Assembly (NCBI GenBank): GCA_035480535.1
Contig: DATIHQ010000096.1
Span: forward strand, 1 to 45,452
Direction: 5' to 3'
Origin: DATIHQ01 sp035480535
GTDB taxonomy: Bacteria; Chlamydiota; Chlamydiia; Chlamydiales; SM23-39
Length of the DNA stretch: 45,452 nt
The stretch's first letter is position 1, and each line of letters begins with the position of its first letter. Position numbers and translations under genes: made by a program. This document shows, one piece after another, positions 24,140 to 31,922 of this stretch. The notes beneath the pieces were generated by a model. The model was not told the origin of the DNA and made no database searches. It saw nothing but the letters and a program-made list of their open reading frames with translations.

Positions 24140-24439
24140 TTACGGGAGATCGTTAATCGCAAAGGCTTCAGGGACTGTTAAAATTTCTCGTAAGAGCGGG
24201 TGTCTTAAATGGCTGAATTCAGGCCTGTGAGCCAATTCGATTAGATTCGTCGGATTTTCAAACAGGTCGATTTCATAGGCGAGACGTCGATTTTCTTCCC
24301 GGATTAAACGGGTCTTTTTCTCCACTTCAGGGATTTGAATTTTTAAATGGGTCAATTGATTTTGCGTATCTAGGTAAGAATAGAGGCAAAATCCAAAGAC
24401 CGTTAAACAGAGGCCCAATCGCAACAATAACCCTTTCAT
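24140..24439 (-). CDS. ftsL: FtsL-like division protein
   Basis: A 99-residue bitopic protein. One membrane helix at about residues 5-22 is followed by a heptad-like, probably coiled-coil stretch (YLDTQNQLTHLKIQIPEVEK then KTRLIREENRRLAYEID). A short motif, FENPTNLIELAH, follows, which is typical of FtsL/FtsB-type proteins. Its place between rsmH and ftsI is the standard ftsL position and matches the small hypothetical gene there in Chlamydia. The ATG overlaps the rsmH stop (ATGA at 24439-24436). The assignment rests on architecture and position because primary sequence is little conserved in this family. Confidence 0.82.
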   Translation of the reverse strand: MKGLLLRLGLCLTVFGFCLYSYLDTQNQLTHLKIQIPEVEKKTRLIREENRRLAYEIDLFENPTNLIELAHRPEFSHLRHPLLREILTVPEAFAINDLP

Positions 24440-25314
24440 ATACTACCTAGTTTCTCCGCCGCGCGCAATTTGGCGCTGCGCGACCGAGGATTCGCTCTCG
24501 TCTCTTCCGCCGTAGGACCGATCGGCTTCTTCGTCAAAATCTTCAACACTCCCTTCGCATCGCGAAAGGCGTTTTTCACAATTCGATCCTCCAAACTGTG
24601 AAAAGAGATCGCCGCAATTCTGCCCTCAGGGCATGTCTTCTCAATGGCGGCGGTGAGGCCTCTTTGCAGTTGCCCCAGCTCATCATTCACAACAATCCGC
24701 AGCGCTTGAAAGACCAGCGTCGCTGGATGGAGCCTCCCCCGCGTCGCAACCGGCTTAATGATCTCTACCAGCTCGCCCGTCGTCCTTATCTTTCTCTTTC
24801 GCCGCGCCTCGACAATCGCTTTGGCTACTTGTCTGGAGCGTCTTTCTTCTCCATATTCGAAAAAGATCCGCGCCAATTCCGCTTCCCCGTAGCGATTGAC
24901 CACTTCCGCAGCGGTCAACTCCCCTTCGGGATCCATTCTCATATCCAAAGGCGCATCGCCCATGAAGCTAAAGCCTCTTTCCCTCTCGTCTAACTGCATC
25001 GAGGAAACCCCGATATCGATCAAAAACCCATCGATGCAATCTTTCCCGATCATTCGAGGCATATCCGCATAGTCGCCTCGGACCAATTCCACTTTTTCCC
25101 CCCACGCCTCCAACGCCTTCCCCGCCAAGGCCAACGCAGTTGGATCGCGGTCGCACCCAACGTACCGCTCAATTTCAGGGTGTGCTTCTAACAAGGCGCT
25201 CGCATGGCCGCCCGCTCCTACGGTTCCGTCGAAGAAAAGACGAATCTCTTTCCCCTCGAAAACCTGGAGGACTTCTCTCACCAAAACCGACGTGTGGGCT
25301 TTGGCCTTAATCAT
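24436..25314 (-). CDS. rsmH: 16S rRNA (cytosine-1402-N4) methyltransferase RsmH/MraW
   Basis: An S-adenosylmethionine-dependent methyltransferase of 292 residues that modifies C1402 in the ribosomal P site. The SAM motif is DGTVGAGGHA. The family signature DIGVSSMQLDERERGFSF and the C-terminal SFHSLEDRIVK are present. The ATG overlaps the mraZ stop (ATGA at 25314-25311), and its own stop overlaps the ftsL-like start, so translation is coupled on both sides. Confidence 0.97.
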   Translation of the reverse strand: MIKAKAHTSVLVREVLQVFEGKEIRLFFDGTVGAGGHASALLEAHPEIERYVGCDRDPTALALAGKALEAWGEKVELVRGDYADMPRMIGKDCIDGFLIDIGVSSMQLDERERGFSFMGDAPLDMRMDPEGELTAAEVVNRYGEAELARIFFEYGEERRSRQVAKAIVEARRKRKIRTTGELVEIIKPVATRGRLHPATLVFQALRIVVNDELGQLQRGLTAAIEKTCPEGRIAAISFHSLEDRIVKNAFRDAKGVLKILTKKPIGPTAEETRANPRSRSAKLRAAEKLGSI

Positions 25315-25853
25315 TTTTTCGCTGGAGCTGCATCAAAATAGAGAGGGTTTAACTCCGCATGGGGAGCCATCGGCTCTCCGGCGGGAGCATTCCCTTCATG
25401 AAGGAGGGCAAACACTTCTTCTGTCATCTGGGCTAAATTGGGGGTATCCAAGAGATTGCGCAGATTTTGGTCATAGACTTCTTTGGGCCAGAGCTCAATT
25501 TTGTCCATGACTCCTGCGACGACGATCTCTTTCTTGATCCCAATCGCGCTCTTTAAGGTAGCTGGCAGGGAGACTCGACCGATTTTGTCACATTCAGTCT
25601 GATGAAGAGTCGAAAAGAATAAGGTGAAGAACTTCTGAAACTTTGCGATGTGCTGGTTCTGCTGGAATTTTTCGACAATCTTCTCAATGACGCTTTTGCG
25701 ATAAATGGCGAGGCAGCCGCCGAGGCCTAATCCAATGACGAATTCACATTTCCCCTCTTCTACAAGACCGTAGCGCATTTCTTGAGGCAGGACAAAGCGC
25801 CCTTTCTCATCTAGTTTTGCGACACTCGATCCGCTGAAGAAGAACCCTTTCAT
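25311..25853 (-). CDS. mraZ: MraZ transcriptional regulator
   Basis: A DNA-binding regulator of the division/cell-wall cluster, made of two AbrB-like MraZ domains. The first carries KLDEKGRFVLP (about 12-22) and the second CDKIGRVSLP. From ATG 25853 it has 180 residues, longer than E. coli MraZ (152) because of a Pro/Ala-rich tail. ATG 25859 (two codons earlier) is also possible. The 25853 start is preferred because the family normally begins a few residues before the KLD motif and a GGGA sits 6 bases upstream. It is the first gene of the cluster, and likely operator repeats lie directly in front of it. Confidence 0.93.
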   Translation of the reverse strand: MKGFFFSGSSVAKLDEKGRFVLPQEMRYGLVEEGKCEFVIGLGLGGCLAIYRKSVIEKIVEKFQQNQHIAKFQKFFTLFFSTLHQTECDKIGRVSLPATLKSAIGIKKEIVVAGVMDKIELWPKEVYDQNLRNLLDTPNLAQMTEEVFALLHEGNAPAGEPMAPHAELNPLYFDAAPAKK

Positions 25854-25859
25854 TAGCAT

Positions 25860-25885
25860 TCCCACGTTCTCCCACATGTTAGCCA
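25860..25885 (-). promoter_or_regulatory. MraZ operator (TGGGA direct repeats)
   Basis: Reading the minus strand, TGGGA (25874-25870) and TGGGA (25864-25860) are spaced exactly 10 bases apart. A degenerate TGGCT (25885-25881) lies one turn further upstream. MraZ of E. coli binds TGGGN repeats at 10-base intervals in front of its own gene. Here the sites run up to the start codon and include the only ribosome-binding sequence, so binding could block both transcription and translation. Confidence 0.75.
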
Positions 25886-26320
25886 CGAAAACGAAAATCG
25901 CGCAATTCATTTCCGAAAATCATTTTTCAAACCCTACCTAAACCCTTTCCAAATCAACCAATTACACACAAAAAAAATCGCGGTGGAAAATTGTGGGAAA
26001 TCTGTTCAAAACCCTCCCATTTCCCCCAGTTATAAACACGGAGAAAGTGATTATAAACACCTAAATATCAGGCACATATGGAATTACCAACAGAGCCTCA
26101 AACCCTTGTTCACAACGTTCGTGGAAAAATTAACCACAGAGATCACAGAGCACACAGAGGCGCAAGGCGCGCGAGAAAATAATTTTTTGGGGTGTGGGGC
26201 ATCCCCACCTCTGTGCTCTCTGTGATCTCTGTGGTAAAAAAAATGGGGTGCGGGGCCTCCCCGCTTTTGTGATGTCTATCTCTGTGGTGATAAATTCGGG
26301 TGGGCTGCTAGAATGAGGAC
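25886..26320. other. Divergent control region between mraZ and the 26321 gene
   Basis: This gene-free stretch holds several things. TTATAAACAC occurs twice, 21 bases apart (26030 and 26051). GGTGGAAAA (25982) and TGTGGGAAA (25992) lie 10 bases apart; all four match a DnaA box at about 7 of 9 positions. The CCACAGAG-type palindrome is at 26133-26235. A GC-rich hairpin ggggtgcggggcctccccgc follows near 26244. I found no convincing promoter hexamers for either flanking gene. Confidence 0.5.
26133..26235. repeat. CCACAGAG-type palindromic repeat, copy 2
   Basis: The arms 26133-26160 (accacagagatcacagag...) and 26208-26235 pair with two mismatches around a loop that includes gcgcaaggcgcgcg. It is related to the copy at 19008-19095, but the internal sequences differ. 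A partial further half-site (ctctgtggt) lies at 26281-26288. Confidence 0.88.
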
Positions 26321-26821
26321 ATGACGATTAAGCCGAAGACTGTCGCCGACTTAGGAATCGATTCTTCCAGACGCTACGCGAGAGATATGGAAATCCTCGA
26401 TAAGCGCCTGGTCGAAGAATCGCGCTTGATTCCGCAGAAGACCGAAGTCACGGTCGCCAAACCCTATGTCCCCTCAGAGTTCGATCGACTCTATGCCCCC
26501 GGCAAAACCATGCTGTGGGCGTCGTTCACCGCCCCACCCGAATACTATGTGATCTCGAGGTCGTTGTTCAGCTATCAATTGATTCCCTCTTTGGGCGGCT
26601 ACGAAAAACAGGAAGCCGCTGAGGAGAGACTGGAAAACATCGAAGATGCCTTGAAAAAACCCCATGCGAGAAAAGAGGGGCAATTGGATCAAGACCAGAA
26701 AGAACAACAAGAAGAAGATAAAGAGCGGCAAGTCTTGATGGCTCTTCTGCAAATCATTCATAAATTGGATAAGACTCTGGCCTTGATCAACTCCCGCCGC
26801 AACCAATATCAAAGAGGCTGA
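26321..26821 (+). CDS. Conserved chlamydial hypothetical protein (CT273 position)
   Basis: A 166-residue soluble protein with no recognised domain. The N-terminal half contains LGIDSSRRYARD and Pro-rich segments (APPEYYVISRSLF). The C-terminal half is charged and probably coiled coil (about residues 95-150, Glu/Gln/Lys-rich). It is followed after one base by the TPR gene, so the two form an operon. In Chlamydia trachomatis a hypothetical gene (CT273) and a TPR gene (CT274) stand in the same order before the second dnaA. Function unknown; a partner of the TPR protein is the simplest guess. Confidence 0.85.
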   Translation: MTIKPKTVADLGIDSSRRYARDMEILDKRLVEESRLIPQKTEVTVAKPYVPSEFDRLYAPGKTMLWASFTAPPEYYVISRSLFSYQLIPSLGGYEKQEAAEERLENIEDALKKPHARKEGQLDQDQKEQQEEDKERQVLMALLQIIHKLDKTLALINSRRNQYQRG

Positions 26822-26822
26822 G

Positions 26823-27218
26823 ATGAGCGATGTGAATTGGCTGGAAGTGCTCGGCTGGAATCAAGAACAAATGGATGACATGCGCTATGTCGCCTACTCC
26901 TATATTAAACAAGGCGTCTACGATGTCGCCCTCACCTTCTTTGACGCTCTTACTGTTCTTTCTCCCCCTACACCCTATGATCTGCAAACCATCGGCGCGC
27001 TCCACCTGCAAATCGGCAACGGACTAAAAGCTCTCGACTTTCTCGATCGCGCGCTGAAACTTGAACCCAATCATCCCCTCACTCTGCTCAATCGAGCCAA
27101 AGCCCTCTTTATGTTGGGCTATAAAAGACAAGGTCTCCTCCAAGCGATGGAACTCGAAAAGTCGGAAAATAAAGAGATCGCATCGCAGGCCCAAGCCCTC
27201 GTTCTCGCCTACCGATAA
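26823..27218 (+). CDS. Small TPR protein, type III secretion chaperone-like (CT274 position)
   Basis: A 131-residue all-helical protein with about three tetratricopeptide repeats (AYSYIKQGVYDVALTFFDAL, then GALHLQIGNGLKALDFLDRA and LLNRAKALFMLGYKRQG). Size and repeat pattern resemble class II (SycD/LcrH-like) chaperones of type III secretion translocators. A general scaffold role cannot be excluded. It starts one base after the preceding gene's stop and is probably co-translated. Confidence 0.88.
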   Translation: MSDVNWLEVLGWNQEQMDDMRYVAYSYIKQGVYDVALTFFDALTVLSPPTPYDLQTIGALHLQIGNGLKALDFLDRALKLEPNHPLTLLNRAKALFMLGYKRQGLLQAMELEKSENKEIASQAQALVLAYR

Positions 27219-27227
27219 TTTTTTTGT

Positions 27228-27257
27228 TTGACAGTTTTAGCAACACTCGTGTAAAAC
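27228..27257 (+). promoter_or_regulatory. Promoter of the 27297 gene
   Basis: A perfect TTGACA (27228-27233), 18 bases and TAAAAC (27252-27257) are followed by GAGG at 27288-27291 ahead of ATG 27297. Confidence 0.6.
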
Positions 27258-27296
27258 TTCGGGCCAATTTTGTAACACCCAACCAACGAGGTTTGT

Positions 27297-28667
27297 ATGA
27301 GTTTATCACCAACGTCAGTATCAGCAACACCAGTATTGCCACCAGCTAGCTATCCAGTAGTTTCGGCAAGTTCATCATCTAAGAGCTCCTTGGCTCCTCA
27401 TTCTAACGGAGCCGGCAATGGACCTGCTAGAGCCCCAGCTCAAAGAGCCTCTTCAGTAGTTCCTCTTTATCCTTCAGAGTCTTCTTCACTGGAACGTCCG
27501 GTTTCTTTAGCGCAGTCAGATGCTCCTGTAGAAAGCGGTCCCCTTGCAAAAAAATCCTTTTCTTGGATTGCATCTGCGAATCTATTGGCTCAAATGATTG
27601 CGAAGGAAACACAAACAATTGACGCTGTCATTGATCAATCGCTTAGTCACTGTGTCCTAGGTAAAACAACAGCCAAGCAGTTTGCTACCACTTGTGAAAG
27701 GCATCGTGAGAACTATATCGACTTTGCAAGAGCTATTGGGGAAGTGGGGGCAGGAATCAGAACAACGGTTAGGCCTGTTCAAACTTTTGCTGGCGCAATG
27801 TACAAAAAAAGCCATGAGGCATTGACCTCGCTGAGTGCTCGTGTCACTCAGATGACCACATTGTCTGCTCTTATGGAGAAAATGGAACCCATTTCCAAAA
27901 TCTTAAATCAATTAGGAGACCTTAAAGAACCACTTAAAGCTGAAGTGGCAGCGCCAATGCAAGCTGCCATCGACGGAATGAAGAAAGAAGCAGCTGTCTT
28001 TCCTCAATTCCAGGCTATCTTATTTGGTATGGAAGCATGCGTAGCGAATGCCCAAAAAGCAGATGGAAAAGATTTTGCGGCTAGTAATGAGGAACTTCGC
28101 GAAGTGCTGAACCTTGATGACTTTACACGAGAGCAACATCAACTCGAAGCGGTAGGCCAGAAACTAGACAAAGTTACCAGAGAAAAAAATGATCTGGAAG
28201 CAGCTGTAAGATCATTGGCCAGACCTCTAGCACGTGTTAACGCTGTGTTTGAAGAGGAAATAATTGCAACAACACCAGGTTTACAGTCGATCAGCAGATC
28301 TGCGGGATTGGAAAAACAACTCGCAGAGTCAACTGAGCGCTATGGTAAACTGTCAGCAGAATTTGATAAGAATGCTGCTAGACTTGCAGAGGTTGAAGAT
28401 GCTCATGAACAAGCTCATGCAGTTCTTTCAAAAGTTGTGCGCAAGGATGAACAAGAGGCCCCAGCAGCAGCACCAGCGGCAAACGGCCTAATGTTTGATG
28501 ATTTCCTGATGGCTCCAGCGGCAGCGGCAAACGGCCTAATGTCTAATGATTTCCAGATGGCTCCAGCAGCAGTAGATGCTATACCAGTACCAGTGGTGGC
28601 CGCTTCTGGAAAAGAAGTGACTTCAGGAGCTCCTAAAGACCCTAATGAGTTCAAATCATCTAAATAA
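27297..28667 (+). CDS. Orphan coiled-coil protein with Ser/Pro/Ala-rich ends
   Basis: A 456-residue protein of unknown family. Residues 1-65 are Ser/Pro/Ala-rich and disordered, without a Sec signal. About 80-375 is helical, with a strong coiled coil at about 275-375 (LDKVTREKNDLEAAVRSLAR, then AEFDKNAARLAEVEDAHEQA). The C-terminal 65 residues are low-complexity and hold a duplicated motif, APAA..ANGLM..DF.M. The gene has its own promoter and terminator and is inserted between the TPR gene and dnaA, which are adjacent in Chlamydia. This setting and the disordered N-terminus suggest a secreted effector or surface-associated protein, but nothing in it is diagnostic. Confidence 0.8.
   Translation: MSLSPTSVSATPVLPPASYPVVSASSSSKSSLAPHSNGAGNGPARAPAQRASSVVPLYPSESSSLERPVSLAQSDAPVESGPLAKKSFSWIASANLLAQMIAKETQTIDAVIDQSLSHCVLGKTTAKQFATTCERHRENYIDFARAIGEVGAGIRTTVRPVQTFAGAMYKKSHEALTSLSARVTQMTTLSALMEKMEPISKILNQLGDLKEPLKAEVAAPMQAAIDGMKKEAAVFPQFQAILFGMEACVANAQKADGKDFAASNEELREVLNLDDFTREQHQLEAVGQKLDKVTREKNDLEAAVRSLARPLARVNAVFEEEIIATTPGLQSISRSAGLEKQLAESTERYGKLSAEFDKNAARLAEVEDAHEQAHAVLSKVVRKDEQEAPAAAPAANGLMFDDFLMAPAAAANGLMSNDFQMAPAAVDAIPVPVVAASGKEVTSGAPKDPNEFKSSK
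28473..28562 (+). repeat. In-frame tandem repeat in the coiled-coil orphan gene
   Basis: Two units, 28473-28514 (42 bases) and 28515-28562 (48 bases with one extra gcggca), share ggcaaacggcctaatgt and gatttcc.gatggct. They encode PAANGLMFDDFLMA and PAAAANGLMSNDFQMA, so the repeat keeps frame. Confidence 0.85.
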
Positions 28668-28678
28668 ATCTCCTATTC

Positions 28679-28708
28679 TGAGCAGGGAAGTTCCTTCCCT
28701 GCTCTTTT
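28679..28708 (+). terminator. Rho-independent terminator after the 27297 gene
   Basis: A perfect 10-bp stem gagcagggaa/ttccctgctc (28679-28688 with 28694-28703) is followed by TTTTT. Confidence 0.92.
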
Positions 28709-28893
28709 TCGCAAAACGAAGTTTTGCAACCTTGGTTGAGCTCCGGCAAAGAGAAATCGGAGCGAAGCGTTCCGTACGAGCGACACCATTGCTTGAAAAG
28801 CAAGGGGAGCGAGAAGGATCGATTTATCGCAGCCGCAGCCAACCCTGCTCTTTCCAATTGAACTTGATCTGAATCCCTGTTACCTTTGGTGTC

Positions 28894-30234
28894 ATGCTTG
28901 AATGTGAAGTCAAAAACGGCTGGGTCCAATTCATCGAGTTCATCGAGACTCGCTGCTCCTCCGCAGAATATGAAAACTGGATCGCTCCCATTCGTCTGAT
29001 CGAAGCGACAATGGATGAAATTGCATTGGAAGTTCCCAATGTGTTCGTCCAGGAATATCTCCTCGATAATTTTAAGGAAATTCTCTGCAACTTTCTTCCG
29101 CTAAAAGGCTCGGGCGAGCCGGCCATTCGATTTCAAATGGCAGCTGCGCAAAAGACAAGCGCGCCCGCCGCTGCTACTGCGCCAGAACCAGTTGAAGAAG
29201 CCCCCGTTTTTGAAGTGAGGCTGAATCCTTTATATGTATTCGAGAACTTTATCGAAGGCCCCTCGAATCAATTTGTGAAATCTGCTGCCGTCGGCGTCGC
29301 CGCGCGGCCAGGAAAATCGTACAATCCATTGTTCATTCACGGCGGCGTAGGACTGGGGAAAACCCATTTGCTCCATAGCATCGGCCATTATGTCTGCGAA
29401 CACCATAAGAAATTGCGCGTCCATGCCATCACCACCGAAGCGTTCATCAATGAGATCGTCGATCACTTGCGCAATAAATCGATCGATAAGATGAAGCGCT
29501 ACTATCGCAGTCTCGATCTCCTTCTCGTCGACGATATTCAGTTTCTGCAAAATCGACTGAATTTTGAGGAAGAATTTTGCAACACCTTTGAAACGCTGCT
29601 CAATCAGAGCAGACAAATCGTGATCACCAGCGATAAGCCCCCTGCGCAGCTCAAACTCTCAGAGCGGATGGTCGCCCGAATGGAGTGGGGCCTCGTCGCC
29701 CACATGGGCGTCCCCGATTTAGAGACGCGCGTGGCGATCATCAAGCATAAATCGGAGTGCCGCGGCCTCAATATCACCAATCAAATCGCCTTTTTCATCG
29801 CCGAGCATATCTACAATAACGTGCGGCAAATCGAAGGGGCCGTCAATCGCCTTTGCGCCCACTCCCGCCTCCTCTCCACCACCCTCAATGAAGATGTCGT
29901 GGAGAAAATCCTCAGCGAGATGTTTCAATCTAGCGCACCCAATAAAAAAATCTCAGTGGAAAGCATCCTCAAAAGCGTGGCGGCCGTCTTCGAAGTGCGT
30001 ATCTCCGAATTAAAGGGAGAATCGCGCCATAAAGAAATTGCTACAGCCCGCCAAGTGGCCATGTATCTCGCCAAAGAACTCATCGACGACTCCCTGATGA
30101 AAATCGCCGCTTCCTTCGGGGGCAAAACGCACTCAACCCTCCTCCATGCCTGGAAGAAAATCACCGACCAAATACAGATGAACGACACCCTCCGCCGCCA
30201 AGTCCAAATGGTCCGAAAGAATATTGAAAATTAA
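28894..30234 (+). CDS. dnaA: Chromosomal replication initiator DnaA (DnaA2 type by position)
   Basis: An AAA+ initiator of 446 residues. Domain I covers about 1-75 and a short Ala/Pro linker follows. Domain III has Walker A GGVGLGKTH, Walker B LLLVDDIQFL and the arginine-finger region NVRQIEGAVNRL. Domain IV is the DNA-binding helix-turn-helix (KEIATARQVAMYLAKEL). The DnaA signature usually reads GGRDHTTVLHA; here it is GGKTHSTLLHA, so the Asp that contacts the DnaA box is Thr. Chlamydiae carry two dnaA genes. This one matches CT275 in position, downstream of the TPR gene. No origin-like box cluster is seen right upstream. Confidence 0.95.
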   Translation: MLECEVKNGWVQFIEFIETRCSSAEYENWIAPIRLIEATMDEIALEVPNVFVQEYLLDNFKEILCNFLPLKGSGEPAIRFQMAAAQKTSAPAAATAPEPVEEAPVFEVRLNPLYVFENFIEGPSNQFVKSAAVGVAARPGKSYNPLFIHGGVGLGKTHLLHSIGHYVCEHHKKLRVHAITTEAFINEIVDHLRNKSIDKMKRYYRSLDLLLVDDIQFLQNRLNFEEEFCNTFETLLNQSRQIVITSDKPPAQLKLSERMVARMEWGLVAHMGVPDLETRVAIIKHKSECRGLNITNQIAFFIAEHIYNNVRQIEGAVNRLCAHSRLLSTTLNEDVVEKILSEMFQSSAPNKKISVESILKSVAAVFEVRISELKGESRHKEIATARQVAMYLAKELIDDSLMKIAASFGGKTHSTLLHAWKKITDQIQMNDTLRRQVQMVRKNIEN

Positions 30235-30257
30235 ACTAACCATAGTTTTTATTTCAG

Positions 30258-30287
30258 TTGCTTAAATTAACTCTTTCTTTTCATAAT
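30258..30287 (+). promoter_or_regulatory. Promoter of the outer-membrane barrel gene
   Basis: TTGCTT (30258-30263), 18 bases and CATAAT (30282-30287) are followed by an unusually complete ribosome-binding site AAGGAGGT at 30303-30310. The latter suggests high expression. Confidence 0.55.
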
Positions 30288-30314
30288 TGACATTCTTTTT
30301 CTAAGGAGGTAATT

Positions 30315-30932
30315 ATGAAAAAGAGTTTCGCAATGCTATTTTTGACCACTGTAGTTGGCCTTGCTTTCGCTCAAGAGGCAGCTCCAACACTTTCTATTTC
30401 TTCAAACGATCTTCTGATGGAGATGAAGCCAGCTTTGTCCGTAGATGAGAAAATCACCCCAAAAAAAGGGATCGTTTATCTCCGGATGGGAGTCTCCGAT
30501 TCTTATCCAGCAGATGCGCTAAAAGATACGAAAATGGTTCCAGGCATAGGCCTTGGCTATCGCCTCGCTTCCGGAGCATCGGCCATTGACATTTCTGGGA
30601 GCTACAACCGCCGCTATTCCCATTCAGATCATGGGAAAAGAGATACCTATTATTTCACCTTCCCAAAGGCGAACTACCTCCACTATATCAGCCCAGCAAA
30701 CGACACCAGCCTCTATGCTGGCGGCGGACTAGCTTGGGCCGGTATGAAGACAAAAGATAAACGAGAGTTTTTGGGACTCGTTCCAAACGTCGCGCTCGGT
30801 TATGAAATGAACCGAAACCAAAACTGGAAAAGCTTCGTCCAGCTCGATGTGAGCCAGCCTGCTGTAGCCGCTTTTTCTAAAGGCAGCTTCCCAGGACCCC
30901 TCGCTGAAGTTTCTGTCGGCGCTGGTTTCTAA
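30315..30932 (+). CDS. Outer-membrane beta-barrel protein
   Basis: A 205-residue protein with a clear Sec signal (MKKSFAMLFLTTVVGLAFA, cut before QEA). The mature part alternates aromatic and small residues in strands (YLRMGVSDSY, GIGLGYRLAS, DISGSYNRRY, SLYAGGGLAWAG, NVALGYEMN). It ends in a C-terminal Phe (SVGAGF), the usual signal for barrel insertion by BamA. Roughly eight strands fit a small OmpA-like or autotransporter-type barrel. A full Shine-Dalgarno site points to strong translation. Its stop codon directly abuts that of the convergent SPFH gene. The specific role is unknown. Confidence 0.82.
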   Translation: MKKSFAMLFLTTVVGLAFAQEAAPTLSISSNDLLMEMKPALSVDEKITPKKGIVYLRMGVSDSYPADALKDTKMVPGIGLGYRLASGASAIDISGSYNRRYSHSDHGKRDTYYFTFPKANYLHYISPANDTSLYAGGGLAWAGMKTKDKREFLGLVPNVALGYEMNRNQNWKSFVQLDVSQPAVAAFSKGSFPGPLAEVSVGAGF

Positions 30933-31922
30933 TCATGCCAATGGGGCAGCTTCTCGCTGCCCCATATGTATAGGATTTTTTTTCTTCAACGTCTCATACA
31001 GCGTCATCGCCTCGACGATCATCGACCCTGGATGTTGCAGATTTGAAGGAAGCAGAATCGTATTCCCCTCTTTCGCCAGCTGGCGAAACGCCTCAATATA
31101 TTTTTCCGCAATCTGCAAGGAGGCTGCTTTTTCTCCTCCCGCATGGCCCAACGCTTCGGCAATTCGCTCCATGCCCCTCGAGGTCGCCAAAGAGAGCGCT
31201 TCAATTGCCTCTGCTTCTCCCTTAGCCCGATTGATCCGGTCCACCTTTGCCGCTTCCGATTCTAAAACAATCTTTTCTCTCATCCCCTCGGCGATATTGA
31301 TTTGCGCTTGTCTTTGCCCTTCCGATTCATTGATGTGGGATTGGCGCACCCCTTCCGACTCCAAGATCCGCGCCCGCTTTTGCCTCTCCGCGGTCATCTG
31401 CAATTCCATCGCCTTGCGGATATCTTCGGGCATTTTAATGTCTTTGATCTCATAGCGCATGCAGCGAAGGCCCCAAGAGACGGCAGCTTGATTGATCGCC
31501 TCTACAATCTTCGCATTGAGCGATTCTCTCTCCTCAAACGTCTTATCCAATGCGATCTTTCCAATCTCCGAGCGCATTGTCGTCTGCACTAACTGCGTCA
31601 GCGCGTGGAAGGGATTTTTAGCTCCATAAGAAGCCGCGAAGGGATCGACGATCTTTACATAGACGACGCCATCCATGATGACGCTGACGTTATCCTGCGT
31701 GATCGCCGTTTGCTCCGTTACATCGAGCGCCTCTTCTTTCAGCGAATGGCGATAGGCGACCACATCGGCCAGCGGCACGAGCCAATTGAGACCCGGCTCC
31801 AACCGCCGGCTAAACTTCCCCAATCTTTGGACAATCCAAACCTGTTGCTGCGGGACAATATGGAGCCCTTGGAAGAAGAAGAACCCAAAAGCCAAAAAGC
31901 TAATCACGGCTAAAATAATCAT
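30933..31922 (-). CDS. SPFH/band-7 membrane protein (paraslipin/stomatin-like)
   Basis: A 329-residue membrane-anchored scaffold protein. One hydrophobic hairpin or helix lies at residues 1-19, then the SPFH domain (VPQQQVWIVQRLGKFSRRLE, DVTEQTAITQDNVSV, VYVKI.DP). The long Ala/Glu/Arg-rich coiled coil (about 185-250, HINESEGQRQAQINIAEGM) is typical of paraslipins. The family organises membrane microdomains and often regulates proteases. Its start overlaps the ComF-like 3' end by 23 bases, so the two are probably translated together. It contains a perfect 10-bp hairpin at 30941-30965 at its 3' end, which might help end the convergent transcript. Confidence 0.93.
   Translation of the reverse strand: MIILAVISFLAFGFFFFQGLHIVPQQQVWIVQRLGKFSRRLEPGLNWLVPLADVVAYRHSLKEEALDVTEQTAITQDNVSVIMDGVVYVKIVDPFAASYGAKNPFHALTQLVQTTMRSEIGKIALDKTFEERESLNAKIVEAINQAAVSWGLRCMRYEIKDIKMPEDIRKAMELQMTAERQKRARILESEGVRQSHINESEGQRQAQINIAEGMREKIVLESEAAKVDRINRAKGEAEAIEALSLATSRGMERIAEALGHAGGEKAASLQIAEKYIEAFRQLAKEGNTILLPSNLQHPGSMIVEAMTLYETLKKKNPIHMGQREAAPLA

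Noticed and set aside
19008..26235. CRISPR array
   Set aside because: The CACAGAG elements are two separate palindromes with unrelated loops and no regular spacer-repeat succession or cas genes.
25886..26320. Replication origin
   Set aside because: The box-like sites are degenerate and no AT-rich unwinding region or skew evidence can be judged from this window.
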